A DNA stretch of 64,000 nt from JBBRHQ01 sp963840235 (lineage in GTDB: Bacteria > Actinomycetota > Thermoleophilia > Solirubrobacterales > 70-9): assembly GCA_963840235.1 (NCBI GenBank), contig CAWIYC010000003.1, positions 547,253 to 611,252 of the forward strand, given 5' to 3'. Shown piece by piece: positions 8,839 to 20,435 of the stretch. Below the pieces are notes generated by a model. That model saw only the letters and a list, made by a program, of their open reading frames with translations. It ran no database searches and was not told the DNA's origin. The position numbers and the translations under genes were made by a program. The first letter of the stretch is position 1. Every line of letters begins with the position of its first letter.

Positions 8839-10092
8839 TCAGGCGGAGGAGCGGTGCTGGTGGCGCTCGCGAAGGGCCGCCACCCGGTCGAGGATCTCCG
8901 CGGCGATCCCCTCCTTGGTGTCGAGGGCGATCTCGCGCTCGCCACCGGCCTCGATCAGGGTGACCGCGTTGCGCTGCGACTCGAACCCGATCTCGGGGTC
9001 GGAGACGTCGTTGAGGACGATCATGTCGGCGCCCTTGCGCGAGAGCTTCACCCGCGCCCGCGCAGCGCCGCCCTCGCCGTGCTCGGCGGCGAAGCCGACG
9101 ATCGTCTGGCCCTCGCGGCGCTCGGCGGCAAGGCCGGCGAGGATGTCCGCGGTCGGCTCCAGGTGGACGTCGAGGCCGTCCGCGCCGCGCCTGATCTTGC
9201 CCTCGGCGACAGCCTCTGGGCGGAAGTCGGCGGGGGCGGCGGCCATCAGCAGCACATGGGCTCGCCCGAACTCCTCCCGTACCGCTGCCTCCATCTCGGC
9301 CGCGGTGACCACGTCCAGCCGCCGCACCCCGGCGGGCTCAGGCAGCTCGACGTTTGCCGCGACCAGGGTCACCTCGGCGCCGCGCCTGGATGCCGCCGCG
9401 GCCAGGGCCAGGCCCATGCGGCCGCTGGAGCGGTTGCCGATGAAGCGCACCTGGTCGAGCGGCTCACGGGTACCTCCGGCCGTGACCAGGACCCGGAGCC
9501 CGTCCCAAGGGCGCTCCCCCGCCGGCAGAACCGCCTCGAGCCGGGCAAGCAGAGCCGCCGGGTCGGGCAGCCGGCCCTTGCCGAACTCGCCGCGAGAGGC
9601 GAGCCGTCCCTCGTCGGGCTCGATCACGATCACCCCGCGCTCTCGCAGGGTGTCCAGGTTTGCCTGGGTGGCGCCGTCGGCGTACATGCGGTCGTTCATC
9701 GCCGGTGCCAAGAGCCGCGGCGCGGTGCAGGCGAGGAAGGACGTGGTCAGCATCGAGTCGGCGAAGCCGGCGGCGAGCTTGGCGATGGTGTTGGCCGAGG
9801 CCGGGGCGATCAGGTAGGCGTCGGCGTTCGCGGCCAGCTCGAGGTGGCCGATCGGGTCGTGCTCGGGCGCGGTGTCGCCCGGGAAGGCGCCGCGCAGGGG
9901 GTCGCGCTCGAACTCGGAGATCAGGACGGGCGCTCCGACTATCCCCTCGAACGAGGCCGCTCCGACGAATCGGGTCGCCCCTTCGCTCATCAGCACCCTG
10001 ACCCCGTGGCCGGCGCTGGTGGCGAGGCGGGCCAGCTCGAGCGACTTGTAGGCGGAGATCCCGCCACTTACACCGAGCAGGATCCGGGCCAT
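8839..10092 (-). CDS. coaBC: Bifunctional phosphopantothenoylcysteine decarboxylase/phosphopantothenate-cysteine ligase
   Basis: CoaBC makes 4'-phosphopantetheine from 4'-phosphopantothenate and cysteine in coenzyme A synthesis. The 417-residue protein has an FMN-binding CoaC domain (ILLGVSGGISAYKS at the start, APASANTIAKLA, LAPAMNDRMY) and a CoaB domain (VTAGGTREPLDQVRFIGNRS, then LNDVSDPEIGFES). The substrate clamp reads LASRGEFGKGR and lacks the Cys found in the E. coli enzyme, a change I recall also in mycobacterial CoaBC. It follows rpoZ, as in other Actinobacteria. Confidence 0.94.
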   Translation of the reverse strand: MARILLGVSGGISAYKSLELARLATSAGHGVRVLMSEGATRFVGAASFEGIVGAPVLISEFERDPLRGAFPGDTAPEHDPIGHLELAANADAYLIAPASANTIAKLAAGFADSMLTTSFLACTAPRLLAPAMNDRMYADGATQANLDTLRERGVIVIEPDEGRLASRGEFGKGRLPDPAALLARLEAVLPAGERPWDGLRVLVTAGGTREPLDQVRFIGNRSSGRMGLALAAAASRRGAEVTLVAANVELPEPAGVRRLDVVTAAEMEAAVREEFGRAHVLLMAAAPADFRPEAVAEGKIRRGADGLDVHLEPTADILAGLAAERREGQTIVGFAAEHGEGGAARARVKLSRKGADMIVLNDVSDPEIGFESQRNAVTLIEAGGEREIALDTKEGIAAEILDRVAALRERHQHRSSA

Positions 10093-10128
10093 CGCTGTCC
10101 TCCTCCTTCGGGAGCCTCGGCGCTGGGC

Positions 10129-10365
10129 CTACTGGCGGAACTCGAACTTGAGCTTGCCCTCGGCCAGTTCATCGAGGGCGATCGAGAGGTAGTTGCGGCC
10201 GCTGTCGGCCGCCACCATCGGCGGCGGGTACTCGCCGAAATTGCCCTCGCCGAGGTTGTGGTAGTAGCTGTTGATCTGACGTGCCCGCTTCGAGGCGATC
10301 ACGACGGCTGCGTAGTGGGAACCATCGGCATTTGCGAGCAGCTTGTCGACACGTGGCTTGATCAT
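10129..10365 (-). CDS. rpoZ: RNA polymerase omega subunit
   Basis: Omega stabilises the beta' subunit during RNA polymerase assembly. This 78-residue protein has the RpoZ helix motif YAAVVIASKRARQINSYY and a C-terminal LSIALDELAEGKLKFEF. The gmk-rpoZ-coaBC order is conserved. The N-terminus (MIKPRVDKLL) is of the actinobacterial type. Confidence 0.92.
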   Translation of the reverse strand: MIKPRVDKLLANADGSHYAAVVIASKRARQINSYYHNLGEGNFGEYPPPMVAADSGRNYLSIALDELAEGKLKFEFRQ

Positions 10366-10419
10366 CGGCCGGGAATTGTAGAGGTTGTCCGGCGCCGACC
10401 CCGCAACGGGGCTGGCAGC

Positions 10420-10980
10420 TCAGCCCTTCTCCAGCTCGGAGCGGACGATCTGCTCGAGCTCGGCAGCCGCCCGGGTGCGCTCGTCGTTGACGATCCGGTA
10501 GGCAAACTCGTCCTGAGCAGCCAGCTCCTGGGCGGCGACCGCGAGCCGGGCGTCGATCGCCTCCGGGCTGTCGGTTCCGCGCGACTGAAGCCGCTCCCTC
10601 AGCGCCGCCGGCTCGGGCGGGGCGATGAAGACCCCCACCGACTCGGGCATCGCCGCCCGCACCTGGCGCGCGCCCTGCACCTCGATCTCGAGCACCACCG
10701 AGTGGCCCGCGTCGAGCCTCCGGGTGACCTCGTCGCGCAGAGTCCCGTAGCGGTTGCCGCTGTAGGTGGCGAACTCGAGGAACTCGCTGTTGTCGGCACG
10801 GCGGTCGAAGTCGGCCCGGTCGAGGAAGTGGTAGTCGCGCGCCTCCTCCTCGCCCGCCCGGGGCTCGCGGGTCGTGGCCGAGACGGAGAGCTCGAGGCCG
10901 GGGACCCGCTGCAGCAGCTCGGAGATCAACGTCCCCTTCCCGACTCCGGAGGGCCCGGTGATGACGAAGACCTTGGACAC
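10420..10980 (-). CDS. gmk: Guanylate kinase
   Basis: It phosphorylates GMP to GDP. I chose GTG 10978-10980, giving 186 residues that begin VSKVFVITGPSGVGKGTL (P-loop at the N-terminus); the frame extends upstream but is Ser/Arg-rich and unlike the family. GMP-binding motifs SATTREPRAGE and NSEFLEFATYSGNRYGT are present. It lies between mihF and rpoZ. Confidence 0.94.
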   Translation of the reverse strand: MSKVFVITGPSGVGKGTLISELLQRVPGLELSVSATTREPRAGEEEARDYHFLDRADFDRRADNSEFLEFATYSGNRYGTLRDEVTRRLDAGHSVVLEIEVQGARQVRAAMPESVGVFIAPPEPAALRERLQSRGTDSPEAIDARLAVAAQELAAQDEFAYRIVNDERTRAAAELEQIVRSELEKG

Positions 10981-11026
10981 GGCGGGGAACGTAGCTGCCG
11001 GCGACGACGCCCCGGCGAGGCGGGGC

Positions 11027-11359
11027 TCAGCGGTGAAGCTGAGAGACCAGTTCGGCGCGCTGGCGCTCGGAGAGACCGCCGATCGTCTTCGACGGCGAGA
11101 TCCGGCACTGGTTGAGGATCCGGTTGGCCTTGACGCGGCCATACTTGGGGACCGCCAGCAGCATGTCGAAGACCTTCGCCGTCATCACGTACTCGGGCGG
11201 ATCGAGCAGCAGCGTGTGGATGTTTGCCTTGCCGGCCTTGAGGTCCTTCTTCAGCCTCGCCCGGGACGAGCGGATGTTGTTGGCCCGCTTCAGGGCGTCC
11301 ATCCTCTGGTCGAGTGACCTCTCGGGGGCTGCGGCAGAGGTCTTGGCCGGGGCAGGCAT
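11027..11359 (-). CDS. mihF: Actinobacterial integration host factor MihF
   Basis: mIHF is a nucleoid-associated DNA-binding protein of Actinobacteria, unrelated to Proteobacterial IHF. The predicted 110-residue protein has the conserved core DALKRANNIRSSRARLKKDLK and the helix-two-turn-helix segment VPKYGRVKANRILNQCRISPSKTIGGL. I prefer ATG 11357-11359 to the one at 11383 because a TATAAT box lies between them. It heads the gmk-rpoZ-coaBC group. Confidence 0.93.
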   Translation of the reverse strand: MPAPAKTSAAAPERSLDQRMDALKRANNIRSSRARLKKDLKAGKANIHTLLLDPPEYVMTAKVFDMLLAVPKYGRVKANRILNQCRISPSKTIGGLSERQRAELVSQLHR

Positions 11360-11368
11360 GCGGGCGCG

Positions 11369-11396
11369 ATTATAGGTCGGCATCAGGCGCGCGCAA
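11369..11396 (-). promoter_or_regulatory. Promoter of mihF-gmk-rpoZ-coaBC, near-leaderless
   Basis: The minus strand reads TTGCGC (11391-11396), 16 bases, TATAAT (11369-11374), and the mihF ATG follows after nine bases. Transcription would start at or just before the start codon, so the mRNA would be leaderless or almost so. This also separates mihF transcription from pyrD. Confidence 0.65.
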
Positions 11397-11435
11397 GGGT
11401 GATTACGCGATTTTCGCGCAAATTCACCTGGACCT

Positions 11436-12347
11436 CTACTTCAGCTTCAGGTTCTCGGGGGCGGGGTCCCCTTTACCGAGCCGCTCGGCAAGCTCCGCCC
11501 GCACCCTGGTGCCGGCGCCGGGGTCGCTGAAGTTCTCCGTCCCGACCGCCACCAGGGTGGCCCCGGCGGCGAACATCTCGAGCGCATCGGAGCCGTTGCA
11601 GACCCCTCCCATGCCGATCACGGGGACGGCGACGGCGTCACTGACGGCACGGACCTGCTCCAGCGCCACCGCCCGCACCGCCGGGCCCGAGAGGCCGCCA
11701 CGGCCGGCGCCGAGCCAGGGCCGCAGGGTCGCCGGATCGATCGCGGTCGCCTTCAGCGTGTTGATCAGCGAGACCGAGTCGGCGCCGGCGCCTTCTGCGG
11801 CGACCGCCACCGCCGCCGGGTTGGCCACGTTCGGTGTCAGCTTGACGATCAGCGGCTTCGGCGTCAGCGGCCGCAGCGCCTCCAGCAGCCTCGCCGTCTC
11901 CTGCGGCTGCTCGCCGACGATCAATCCCGAGTGGACGTTGGGGCAAGAGACGTTGAGCTCGAGTGCCGCCACCTCCTCGCGCCCGGCGACGGCGGAGACG
12001 AGCCGGGCGAAGCCCTCGGCGCTGGTCGCCATCACCGAGACGATCAGCGGCACCGGCAGCTCTCCCAGTAGCGGCAGGTCCTGCTCGAGGAAGCCCCCCA
12101 GCCCCTTGTTCGGGAGGCCGATCGAGTTGATCATCCCGGCCGGGGTCTCCCACAGCCGGGGCGGCGGGTTGCCGTCCCGGGGCTCCGGGGTGATCGTCTT
12201 CGAGACGAAGGCCGAGAAGGGGAAGTCGCGGTCGAGTTCATCGCCGAAAGCGCGCCGGGCGGCGATCGCGTCGAACGTGCCGGAGGCGTTGATCACCGGG
12301 TGCGCCAGGGGAATGCCGCAAAGCTCGGTGGAGAGATCGACGCTCAC
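11436..12347 (-). CDS. pyrD: Dihydroorotate dehydrogenase catalytic subunit, class 1B type
   Basis: It oxidises dihydroorotate to orotate using FMN. The 303-residue protein has the class 1 motifs HPVINASGTFD, NSIGLPNKGL, LELNVSCPNVHSG (FMN/substrate site with the catalytic Cys) and GMGGVCNGSDALEMFAAGA. PyrK directly upstream (GTGA overlap) marks the heterotetrameric class 1B enzyme that passes electrons to NAD. It is the last pyr gene before mihF; pyrF, often found here in Actinobacteria, is absent. Confidence 0.94.
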   Translation of the reverse strand: MSVDLSTELCGIPLAHPVINASGTFDAIAARRAFGDELDRDFPFSAFVSKTITPEPRDGNPPPRLWETPAGMINSIGLPNKGLGGFLEQDLPLLGELPVPLIVSVMATSAEGFARLVSAVAGREEVAALELNVSCPNVHSGLIVGEQPQETARLLEALRPLTPKPLIVKLTPNVANPAAVAVAAEGAGADSVSLINTLKATAIDPATLRPWLGAGRGGLSGPAVRAVALEQVRAVSDAVAVPVIGMGGVCNGSDALEMFAAGATLVAVGTENFSDPGAGTRVRAELAERLGKGDPAPENLKLK

Positions 12348-13202
12348 CGATGCCCCGAGCCCTCGACCAGCGCCGTCGAGAGGAGATCACCGCTCACAGT
12401 CGGCCCATCGACGCAGAGCCGCATGTAGCCGCCACCGGCAAGTGGCACCGCGCAGCCGAAACAGGCCCCGTAGCCGCAGGCCATCCCGGACTCCATCGCC
12501 AGCTCGCAGACGACTCCGCGATCCCGGCACATCAGCCGGACCGCCTCCAGCATCGCCGGTGGCCCGCAGGCGTAGACGACTGCGCTTGCGACATCGTCGC
12601 CTCCGAGCATCACCTCCAGGAGGTCGGTGACGTAGCCGCGGTGGCCGCTGTGACCGTCCTCGCTCGCCAGCCGCACCTCGCTGCAGTCGAAGAGCTCCTC
12701 CACCCCACCCGAGTGCCCGCGGTCGCGGAAGCCGAGCAGGGCCCGGGTGGGAAAGCCGCTGCGGGCGAGCTCGCGGCGGAGGATCGCCAGCGGTGCGATC
12801 CCGACGCCCCCGCCGACCAGAATCGCGCCCGCAGCGCCTGCCGAGAGCTGCTCCGGGACCGAGAACGGCCGCCCCAGGGGCCCGTTGACCCACACCCCCT
12901 CGCCGTCTTTAAGCCCGCAGAGCCTGCGGGTGCCGGGGCCGACGCCCTCGACCAGGAAATCGAGCCGCATCCCGCCGGCTGCCGGCGCCGCGACGGCAAC
13001 CGAGAATGCCCGCGGCAGGAACGGGCGCCCGCCGCTTTCCTCCCAGTGGCGACTGGTGGCGAGCATGTAGAACTGACCGGCGCGGGGCTCGGGACCGTCG
13101 CCGTCGAGCAGCGAGAAGATCCGGTAGCCGCCGGCCTCGCGGTTTCCGAGGACCTCGCATTCCCGCCGCCCGAACGGAGCGAGCACGCGTCCGTCGGGAC
13201 CC

Positions 13203-13210
<8 letters not shown>
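12344..13210 (-). CDS. pyrK: Dihydroorotate dehydrogenase electron-transfer subunit
   Basis: PyrK carries FAD and a 2Fe-2S cluster and passes electrons from PyrD to NAD. The 288-residue protein shows an FAD-binding site (LPRAFSV), an NAD-binding [14 protein letters not shown], a YACGPPAML motif, and a C-terminal cluster motif [10 protein letters not shown] with a later Cys in RLCVDGP. It starts with GTG 13208-13210, overlapping the carB stop by 8 bp, and ends overlapping pyrD. Confidence 0.93.
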
Positions 13211-16314
<3,104 letters not shown>

Positions 16315-16322
<8 letters not shown>

Positions 16323-16800
16323 CGCCGCCGCCCTTCTCGAGCTCCAAGGCGGCCCGCTCTGCCTCCTCGTGCGTGAGAAAAGCCTGCACCGAGACCAGCA
16401 GACCGTCCTCGAACCCCCAGAGGCCGGCGTAGTCACCGTCGAAGGAGAGACCGCTCTCCTTGCCGACGATACGCAACTTGCTGAGGGCGAGGACGTGCCT
16501 GTCCCCGACCGCCTTGACCTCGAGCACGGTCTGGCTGAAATCGGTCGCGACCGCCTCCATGTCCTCGATCCACCTGCGGATGCCTTCCCGGCCGATATAG
16601 GCCTCTGTGCCGAGGTCGGAAATCGCCGGATTCCAGGTGGCGCCGGGCTGAAAGTACTCGTCGTAGTGCTCGTAGACCCCCCATGGGCCCTCTCGCTCGT
16701 ACAGGTCCCTCAGGCGGGTCGCAACCTCCAGGTTCGCTTCCCCCGCCGTGCTGCCGGCCGGTTCGGTCTTCGTCGTCTGCTCGGGGTCGCGGCCGGCCAT
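16315..16800 (-). CDS. SnoaL-like (NTF2-fold) protein inside the pyr operon
   Basis: A 161-residue protein from ATG 16798-16800. The middle reads [35 protein letters not shown] and [17 protein letters not shown] ends typical of the SnoaL/NTF2-like fold, which includes ligand-binding and small hydrolytic or isomerase proteins. Substrate cannot be told. It overlaps the GNAT stop by one base and carB by 8 bp, so it is translated with the pyrimidine genes. It differs from the MSQEN group farther right, having a 30-residue N-terminal extension instead. Confidence 0.75.
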
Positions 16801-17420
16801 CAGATCGCACGAGAGGAAGAGGGTGCACGGGACGCCAGGCGGGACCGGAGGTTCGCCTTCACCGCCGGCCACTCGTCGTCGGTGATCGAGAAGTAGGCCG
16901 AGTCGCGGACGCCGATCCCGCCCATGTTCATGTGCTTGCGGAAGACGCCCTCGAAGGTGGCGGGAAGTGCCGCCAGCGCGTCGCGCGAGCGCTGATTGCG
17001 GGCGTCGGTCTTGAACTCGACCCGCTGGGCGCCGAGCCCATCGAAGGCGAGCCCCAGCATCAGCAGCTTCGACTCGACGTTGGCCCCGGTGCGCCAGACG
17101 GAGGGCACGAGCCAGGTCCAGCCGATCTCGAGTCCGTCGTGCTCGGGTCGGACCGAGAGGTAGGAGGAGCTGCCGATGACCTCGTCGCCGGACGCCGCGA
17201 GGGTTGCGAAGCACCACTCGGCACCCGTGTCCGAAGCGGCGAGGCGCTCATCGAACCAGCGCCCGAAGGCATCCGCGTCCTCGGGGACGGTGCGGTCCAT
17301 CCAGGTCCAGATCTCGGCCCCACGCGAGGCCTCAAGCATCGCCCCCTGGTGGGAGCGATCGAGCGGCTCCAGCCGGACGATCGAACCGGCCATGGGCTCG
17401 CGCGGTGGCGGCCAGATCAC
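16800..17420 (-). CDS. GNAT-family N-acetyltransferase (RimJ/RimL-like)
   Basis: A 206-residue acetyltransferase-fold protein. Features include VRLEPLDRSHQGAML, an acceptor segment LEIGWTWLVPSVWRTGANVE, and VEFKTDARNQRSRDALAAL, which is like the acetyl-CoA-binding half of RimJ/RimL proteins. Substrate is unknown. The start used is GTG 17418-17420 in a GTGA overlap with carA; ATG 17393 (MAGSIVRL) is an alternative. It lies between carA and carB in the pyr operon. Confidence 0.8.
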   Translation of the reverse strand: MIWPPPREPMAGSIVRLEPLDRSHQGAMLEASRGAEIWTWMDRTVPEDADAFGRWFDERLAASDTGAEWCFATLAASGDEVIGSSSYLSVRPEHDGLEIGWTWLVPSVWRTGANVESKLLMLGLAFDGLGAQRVEFKTDARNQRSRDALAALPATFEGVFRKHMNMGGIGVRDSAYFSITDDEWPAVKANLRSRLASRAPSSSRAI

Positions 17421-18535
17421 GCCGCCAGCTCCAGGAAGCGATCGAACAGGTAGCGGGCGTCGTGCGGGCCCGGGCCGGCCTCGGGGTGGTGCTGGACCGT
17501 CGCCCCGGCGACGTCGGGCAGGATCAGCCCCTCGACCGTGCGGTCATAGAGGTTCAGGTGGGATAGCTCGGCGGCGCCGAAATCGGTCTCCCAGCGCACC
17601 GGCTCGTCCCCTTCGATCGTCGCCTCCCCGCCCGGCCCGCGCACGGCGAAGCCGTGGTTTTGCGAAGTTATGTCGATCTTCCCTGTCTCGAGGTCCTTGA
17701 CGGGGTGGTTGGCGCCGCGGTGGCCGAAGGGAAGCTTGAAGGTCTCCAGCCCGACCGCGCGGCAGAGGAGCTGGTGGCCGAGGCAGATGCCGACCACCGG
17801 CCGCCTGCCGATCAGATCCCGCACGGTCTCGACCACGCCGTCGAGCGCCGCCGGGTCGCCGGGGCCGTTGGCGAGGAAGACCAGGTCGGGCTCCTCGGCG
17901 AGCACCGCCTCTGCGTCAACCGAGCACGGCAGCAGCGTCAGGCGGCAGTCGCGCTGCCGCAGCTGGCGGATGATGCTCTTCTTGATCCCGGTGTCGATGC
18001 CGACCACGTGCGGCCCGGCGCCGTCGAGGCGGACCGGCTCCGGCGGGGTGACCGTGGCCGCGAGGTCGGCGCCCGCCATCGCCGGCTCGGAGTTGATCGC
18101 TGCTGCGGCCTCGCCCTCCGGCGTCGTCGCCGCGAACACGCCTCCGCGCATCGCCCCCTGCTCGCGGATATGGCGCACAAGCGCCCGGGTGTCGACGCCG
18201 CTGATCGCGGCAACGCCGCAGTCCCTGAGCCAGTCGAGCCAGCCGCCCTCGGCCGTGGCAACGTCCTCTCCGTTCTTGGCCTCACGCATGATCACCGCCC
18301 GTGCGTGGACCCGGTCGGACTCCATCGCCTCGGCCGAGACGCCGTAGTTGCCGATCAGCGGGTAGGTGAAGGTGATGACCTGGCCCGCGTAGGAGGGGTC
18401 GGTGACCGCCTCCTGGTAGCCGGTCATCGAGGTGTTGAAGACGACCTCGCCGAGCGCCTCGCCGCCGGCGCCGCAGGCAACCCCATCGAAGCGGGCCCCG
18501 TCCTCGAGCAGCACGTATGCCCCCTCGGCGCTCAC
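17417..18535 (-). CDS. carA: Carbamoyl-phosphate synthase small subunit (glutaminase)
   Basis: CarA hydrolyses glutamine and channels ammonia to CarB. The 372-residue protein has the CPSase N-domain (FNTSMTGYQEAVTDPSYAGQ) and a class I glutamine amidotransferase domain with the nucleophile motif GICLGHQLLCRA and the His/Glu pair in HHPEAGPGPHDA. It starts with GTG 18533-18535 overlapping the preceding cistron and ends overlapping the GNAT gene. It is separated from carB by two accessory cistrons. Confidence 0.96.
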   Translation of the reverse strand: MSAEGAYVLLEDGARFDGVACGAGGEALGEVVFNTSMTGYQEAVTDPSYAGQVITFTYPLIGNYGVSAEAMESDRVHARAVIMREAKNGEDVATAEGGWLDWLRDCGVAAISGVDTRALVRHIREQGAMRGGVFAATTPEGEAAAAINSEPAMAGADLAATVTPPEPVRLDGAGPHVVGIDTGIKKSIIRQLRQRDCRLTLLPCSVDAEAVLAEEPDLVFLANGPGDPAALDGVVETVRDLIGRRPVVGICLGHQLLCRAVGLETFKLPFGHRGANHPVKDLETGKIDITSQNHGFAVRGPGGEATIEGDEPVRWETDFGAAELSHLNLYDRTVEGLILPDVAGATVQHHPEAGPGPHDARYLFDRFLELAA

Positions 18536-19065
18536 TTGACCAGCTCCTGGACCTGCTTGAACTCGGGCGCGTCGGAACCACCGAGCAGCTCGAACAGCGC
18601 CATCTCGACGCTGGTGAGGTCGCCCCCGGCGCGCTCCGCCCGCCGCAGCCCCAGCTCGCGGTTCTCGTCGCTGCGCGAGCCGACCGCGTCGCTGACCACC
18701 TGGACCTCGAGGCCGCGCCCGAGCAGGTCGAGCACGGTCTGGTTGACACAGACGTGGGTCTCGATCCCGCAGACCAGCGCCTGGCCGCGGCCGCCGAGGT
18801 CGAAGCCGTCGGCCTCGGCGGCGGAGAAGCGCACCTTCTCGACCGGCTCGATCCCCGCAGGCAGGTGCTCGGCGACGGCTGGAACGGTCGCGCCAAGCCC
18901 CTTCGGGTACTGCTCGGTGACGACGATCGGCACCCCCATCGCCGCCGCTCCCCGGACCAGCGTTCCCACGGCCTCGGCCACCCGGTCGAAGTCGGGCACC
19001 GCCTTGCGGAACGCTTCCTGCACGTCGACCACGACCAATACCGCCCTCTCGCGCTCGAGCTTCAC
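18532..19065 (-). CDS. Isochorismatase-family cysteine hydrolase
   Basis: A 177-residue hydrolase of the isochorismatase/nicotinamidase superfamily. The Asp-Lys-Cys triad is visible: Asp in VLVVVDVQEAF, Lys in PVEKVRFSAAE, Cys in CGIETHVCVNQTVLDLL. Substrate is unknown. I prefer GTG 19063-19065 because the fold begins there; the open frame reaches ATG 19140. The gene sits between pyrC and carA and overlaps the carA start, so it is a member of the pyr operon. Confidence 0.82.
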   Translation of the reverse strand: MKLERERAVLVVVDVQEAFRKAVPDFDRVAEAVGTLVRGAAAMGVPIVVTEQYPKGLGATVPAVAEHLPAGIEPVEKVRFSAAEADGFDLGGRGQALVCGIETHVCVNQTVLDLLGRGLEVQVVSDAVGSRSDENRELGLRRAERAGGDLTSVEMALFELLGGSDAPEFKQVQELVK

Positions 19066-20435
19066 CTCGGCCCCTGCCCTCTCCTCACGCCACTCCCATC
19101 GAGAAGCTCCGCAGCCGGTAGGCGACCTGCCCCGCCGCAACCGTCATCAGCACCTGCCCGCGCAGGGTCTTGCCCCGCGCACCAGGAGTTGGCGGAGCGG
19201 CTCTCGTAGCCCCCCTCCCCCACGACCCACTCCGCCTCGAGGTCGCAGAGGGCGATGTTGGCCTCGCTGCCGGGGGCGAGGGTCGCGCGCGATACGCCGA
19301 AGGGCTCGCCGCCGCAACCGAGCCTCGCGATCACCAGATCGAGCGGCAGCACCCCGGGCACGACCAGGTTGGTGTAGATCGCGGCGAAGGCGGTCTCGAG
19401 GCCGGTCACCCCCATCGCTGCGGCCTCGAAGGGGACCTCCTTCTCCTCGGCGAGGTGGGGGGCGTGATCGGTGGCGATGCAGTCGATGGTGCCGTCGCGC
19501 AGGCCCGCGAGAAGGCTCTGTCGGTCGCTCTCGGCCCGCAGCGGCGGGTTCATCTTGTGGCGCGAGGCGTCGAGGCTGCGGACCGCCTCGTCGGTGAGGC
19601 AGAGGTGGTGCGGGGTCGCCTCGCAGGAGATCGCCACCCCTGCCTCCTTCCCCGCCCGGACCGCTTCTACCGACTCGGTCGCCGAGAGGTGCTGGACGTG
19701 GATCCTCGCCTCCTCGTAGGCGGCGATGGCGGCGTCACGGGCGATCATCGTCGACTCCGAGATCGAGGGGATGCCGCTGAGGCCGAGCGTCGCCGAGACC
19801 GGGCCCTCGTGCATGACGCCGCTGCCCGAGAGCTCGGGATCCTCCTCGTGCAGGGCGATCACCCCGCCGCAGAGTCGCTGGTAGGAGAGCGCCCGGCGCA
19901 GGACCCGGGCGCTTCGGATCGGCACCCCGTCGTCTGAGAAACCGATGGCGCCGGCCTCGCGAAGCTCGGCCATCTCGGTCAGCTCCTCGCCGCGCATACC
20001 GCGGGTGACCGTGGCCGTGAAGGCGACCGGGACCGAGGCCTCGGCCCGGGCGCGGTCGTGGAGCGCCTCGACGTCGGTGGCGTCCGAGACGGTGGGTTCG
20101 GTGTTGGCCATGGCGATGATCCCGCCGTAGCCGCCCGCGGCCGCCGCCCGGGTCCCGGTCTCGATGTCCTCCTCGTACTCCTGGCCGGGGGTGCGGAGGT
20201 GGACGTGGGGGTCGAAGAAGGCCGGGAAGGCGTGCAGGCCCTCGGCCTCGACCACCTCGGCCTCGCCCGCATCGGCCGAGCCCGCGACCGTGATCTCGGC
20301 GATCTCGCCACCGCGGACGACGATGTCGTGGGTGCCCTCGATGCCGGAGCCGGGATCGAGGACCGTGGCGCCGCGGATCAGCAGCTCCGCCGGCTCGCCC
20401 TCGCGGACCGTCAGCCTCTCGGTCGCGACGCTCAC
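19062..20435 (-). CDS. pyrC: Dihydroorotase, with apparent frameshift near the C-terminus
   Basis: It closes carbamoyl aspartate to dihydroorotate. As read, 457 residues from GTG 20433-20435 (GTGA overlap with pyrB). Zinc-site motifs are FFDPHVHLRTPGQEYE, HVQHLSATES and IATDHAPHLAEEKE. Near 19180 the frame changes: as read it continues QDPARAGADD, whereas a frame differing by one base gives KTLRGQVLMTVAAG and RLRSFSMGVA with a stop at 19085-19087, which fits the family end. A single extra C is the simplest explanation. The uncorrected stop makes a GTGA overlap with the next gene, so an authentic altered tail is not excluded. Confidence 0.9.
   Translation of the reverse strand: MSVATERLTVREGEPAELLIRGATVLDPGSGIEGTHDIVVRGGEIAEITVAGSADAGEAEVVEAEGLHAFPAFFDPHVHLRTPGQEYEEDIETGTRAAAAGGYGGIIAMANTEPTVSDATDVEALHDRARAEASVPVAFTATVTRGMRGEELTEMAELREAGAIGFSDDGVPIRSARVLRRALSYQRLCGGVIALHEEDPELSGSGVMHEGPVSATLGLSGIPSISESTMIARDAAIAAYEEARIHVQHLSATESVEAVRAGKEAGVAISCEATPHHLCLTDEAVRSLDASRHKMNPPLRAESDRQSLLAGLRDGTIDCIATDHAPHLAEEKEVPFEAAAMGVTGLETAFAAIYTNLVVPGVLPLDLVIARLGCGGEPFGVSRATLAPGSEANIALCDLEAEWVVGEGGYESRSANSWCAGQDPARAGADDGCGGAGRLPAAELLDGSGVRRGQGPR

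Noticed and set aside
16801..17217. Upstream extension of the SnoaL-like gene to 17217
   Set aside because: It would overlap the GNAT gene in another frame, and its residues are Arg-rich and family-unlike.
19062..19185. Programmed frameshifting in pyrC
   Set aside because: No slippery heptamer or downstream structure was evident, and other one-base breaks in the window make a sequence error the simpler view.
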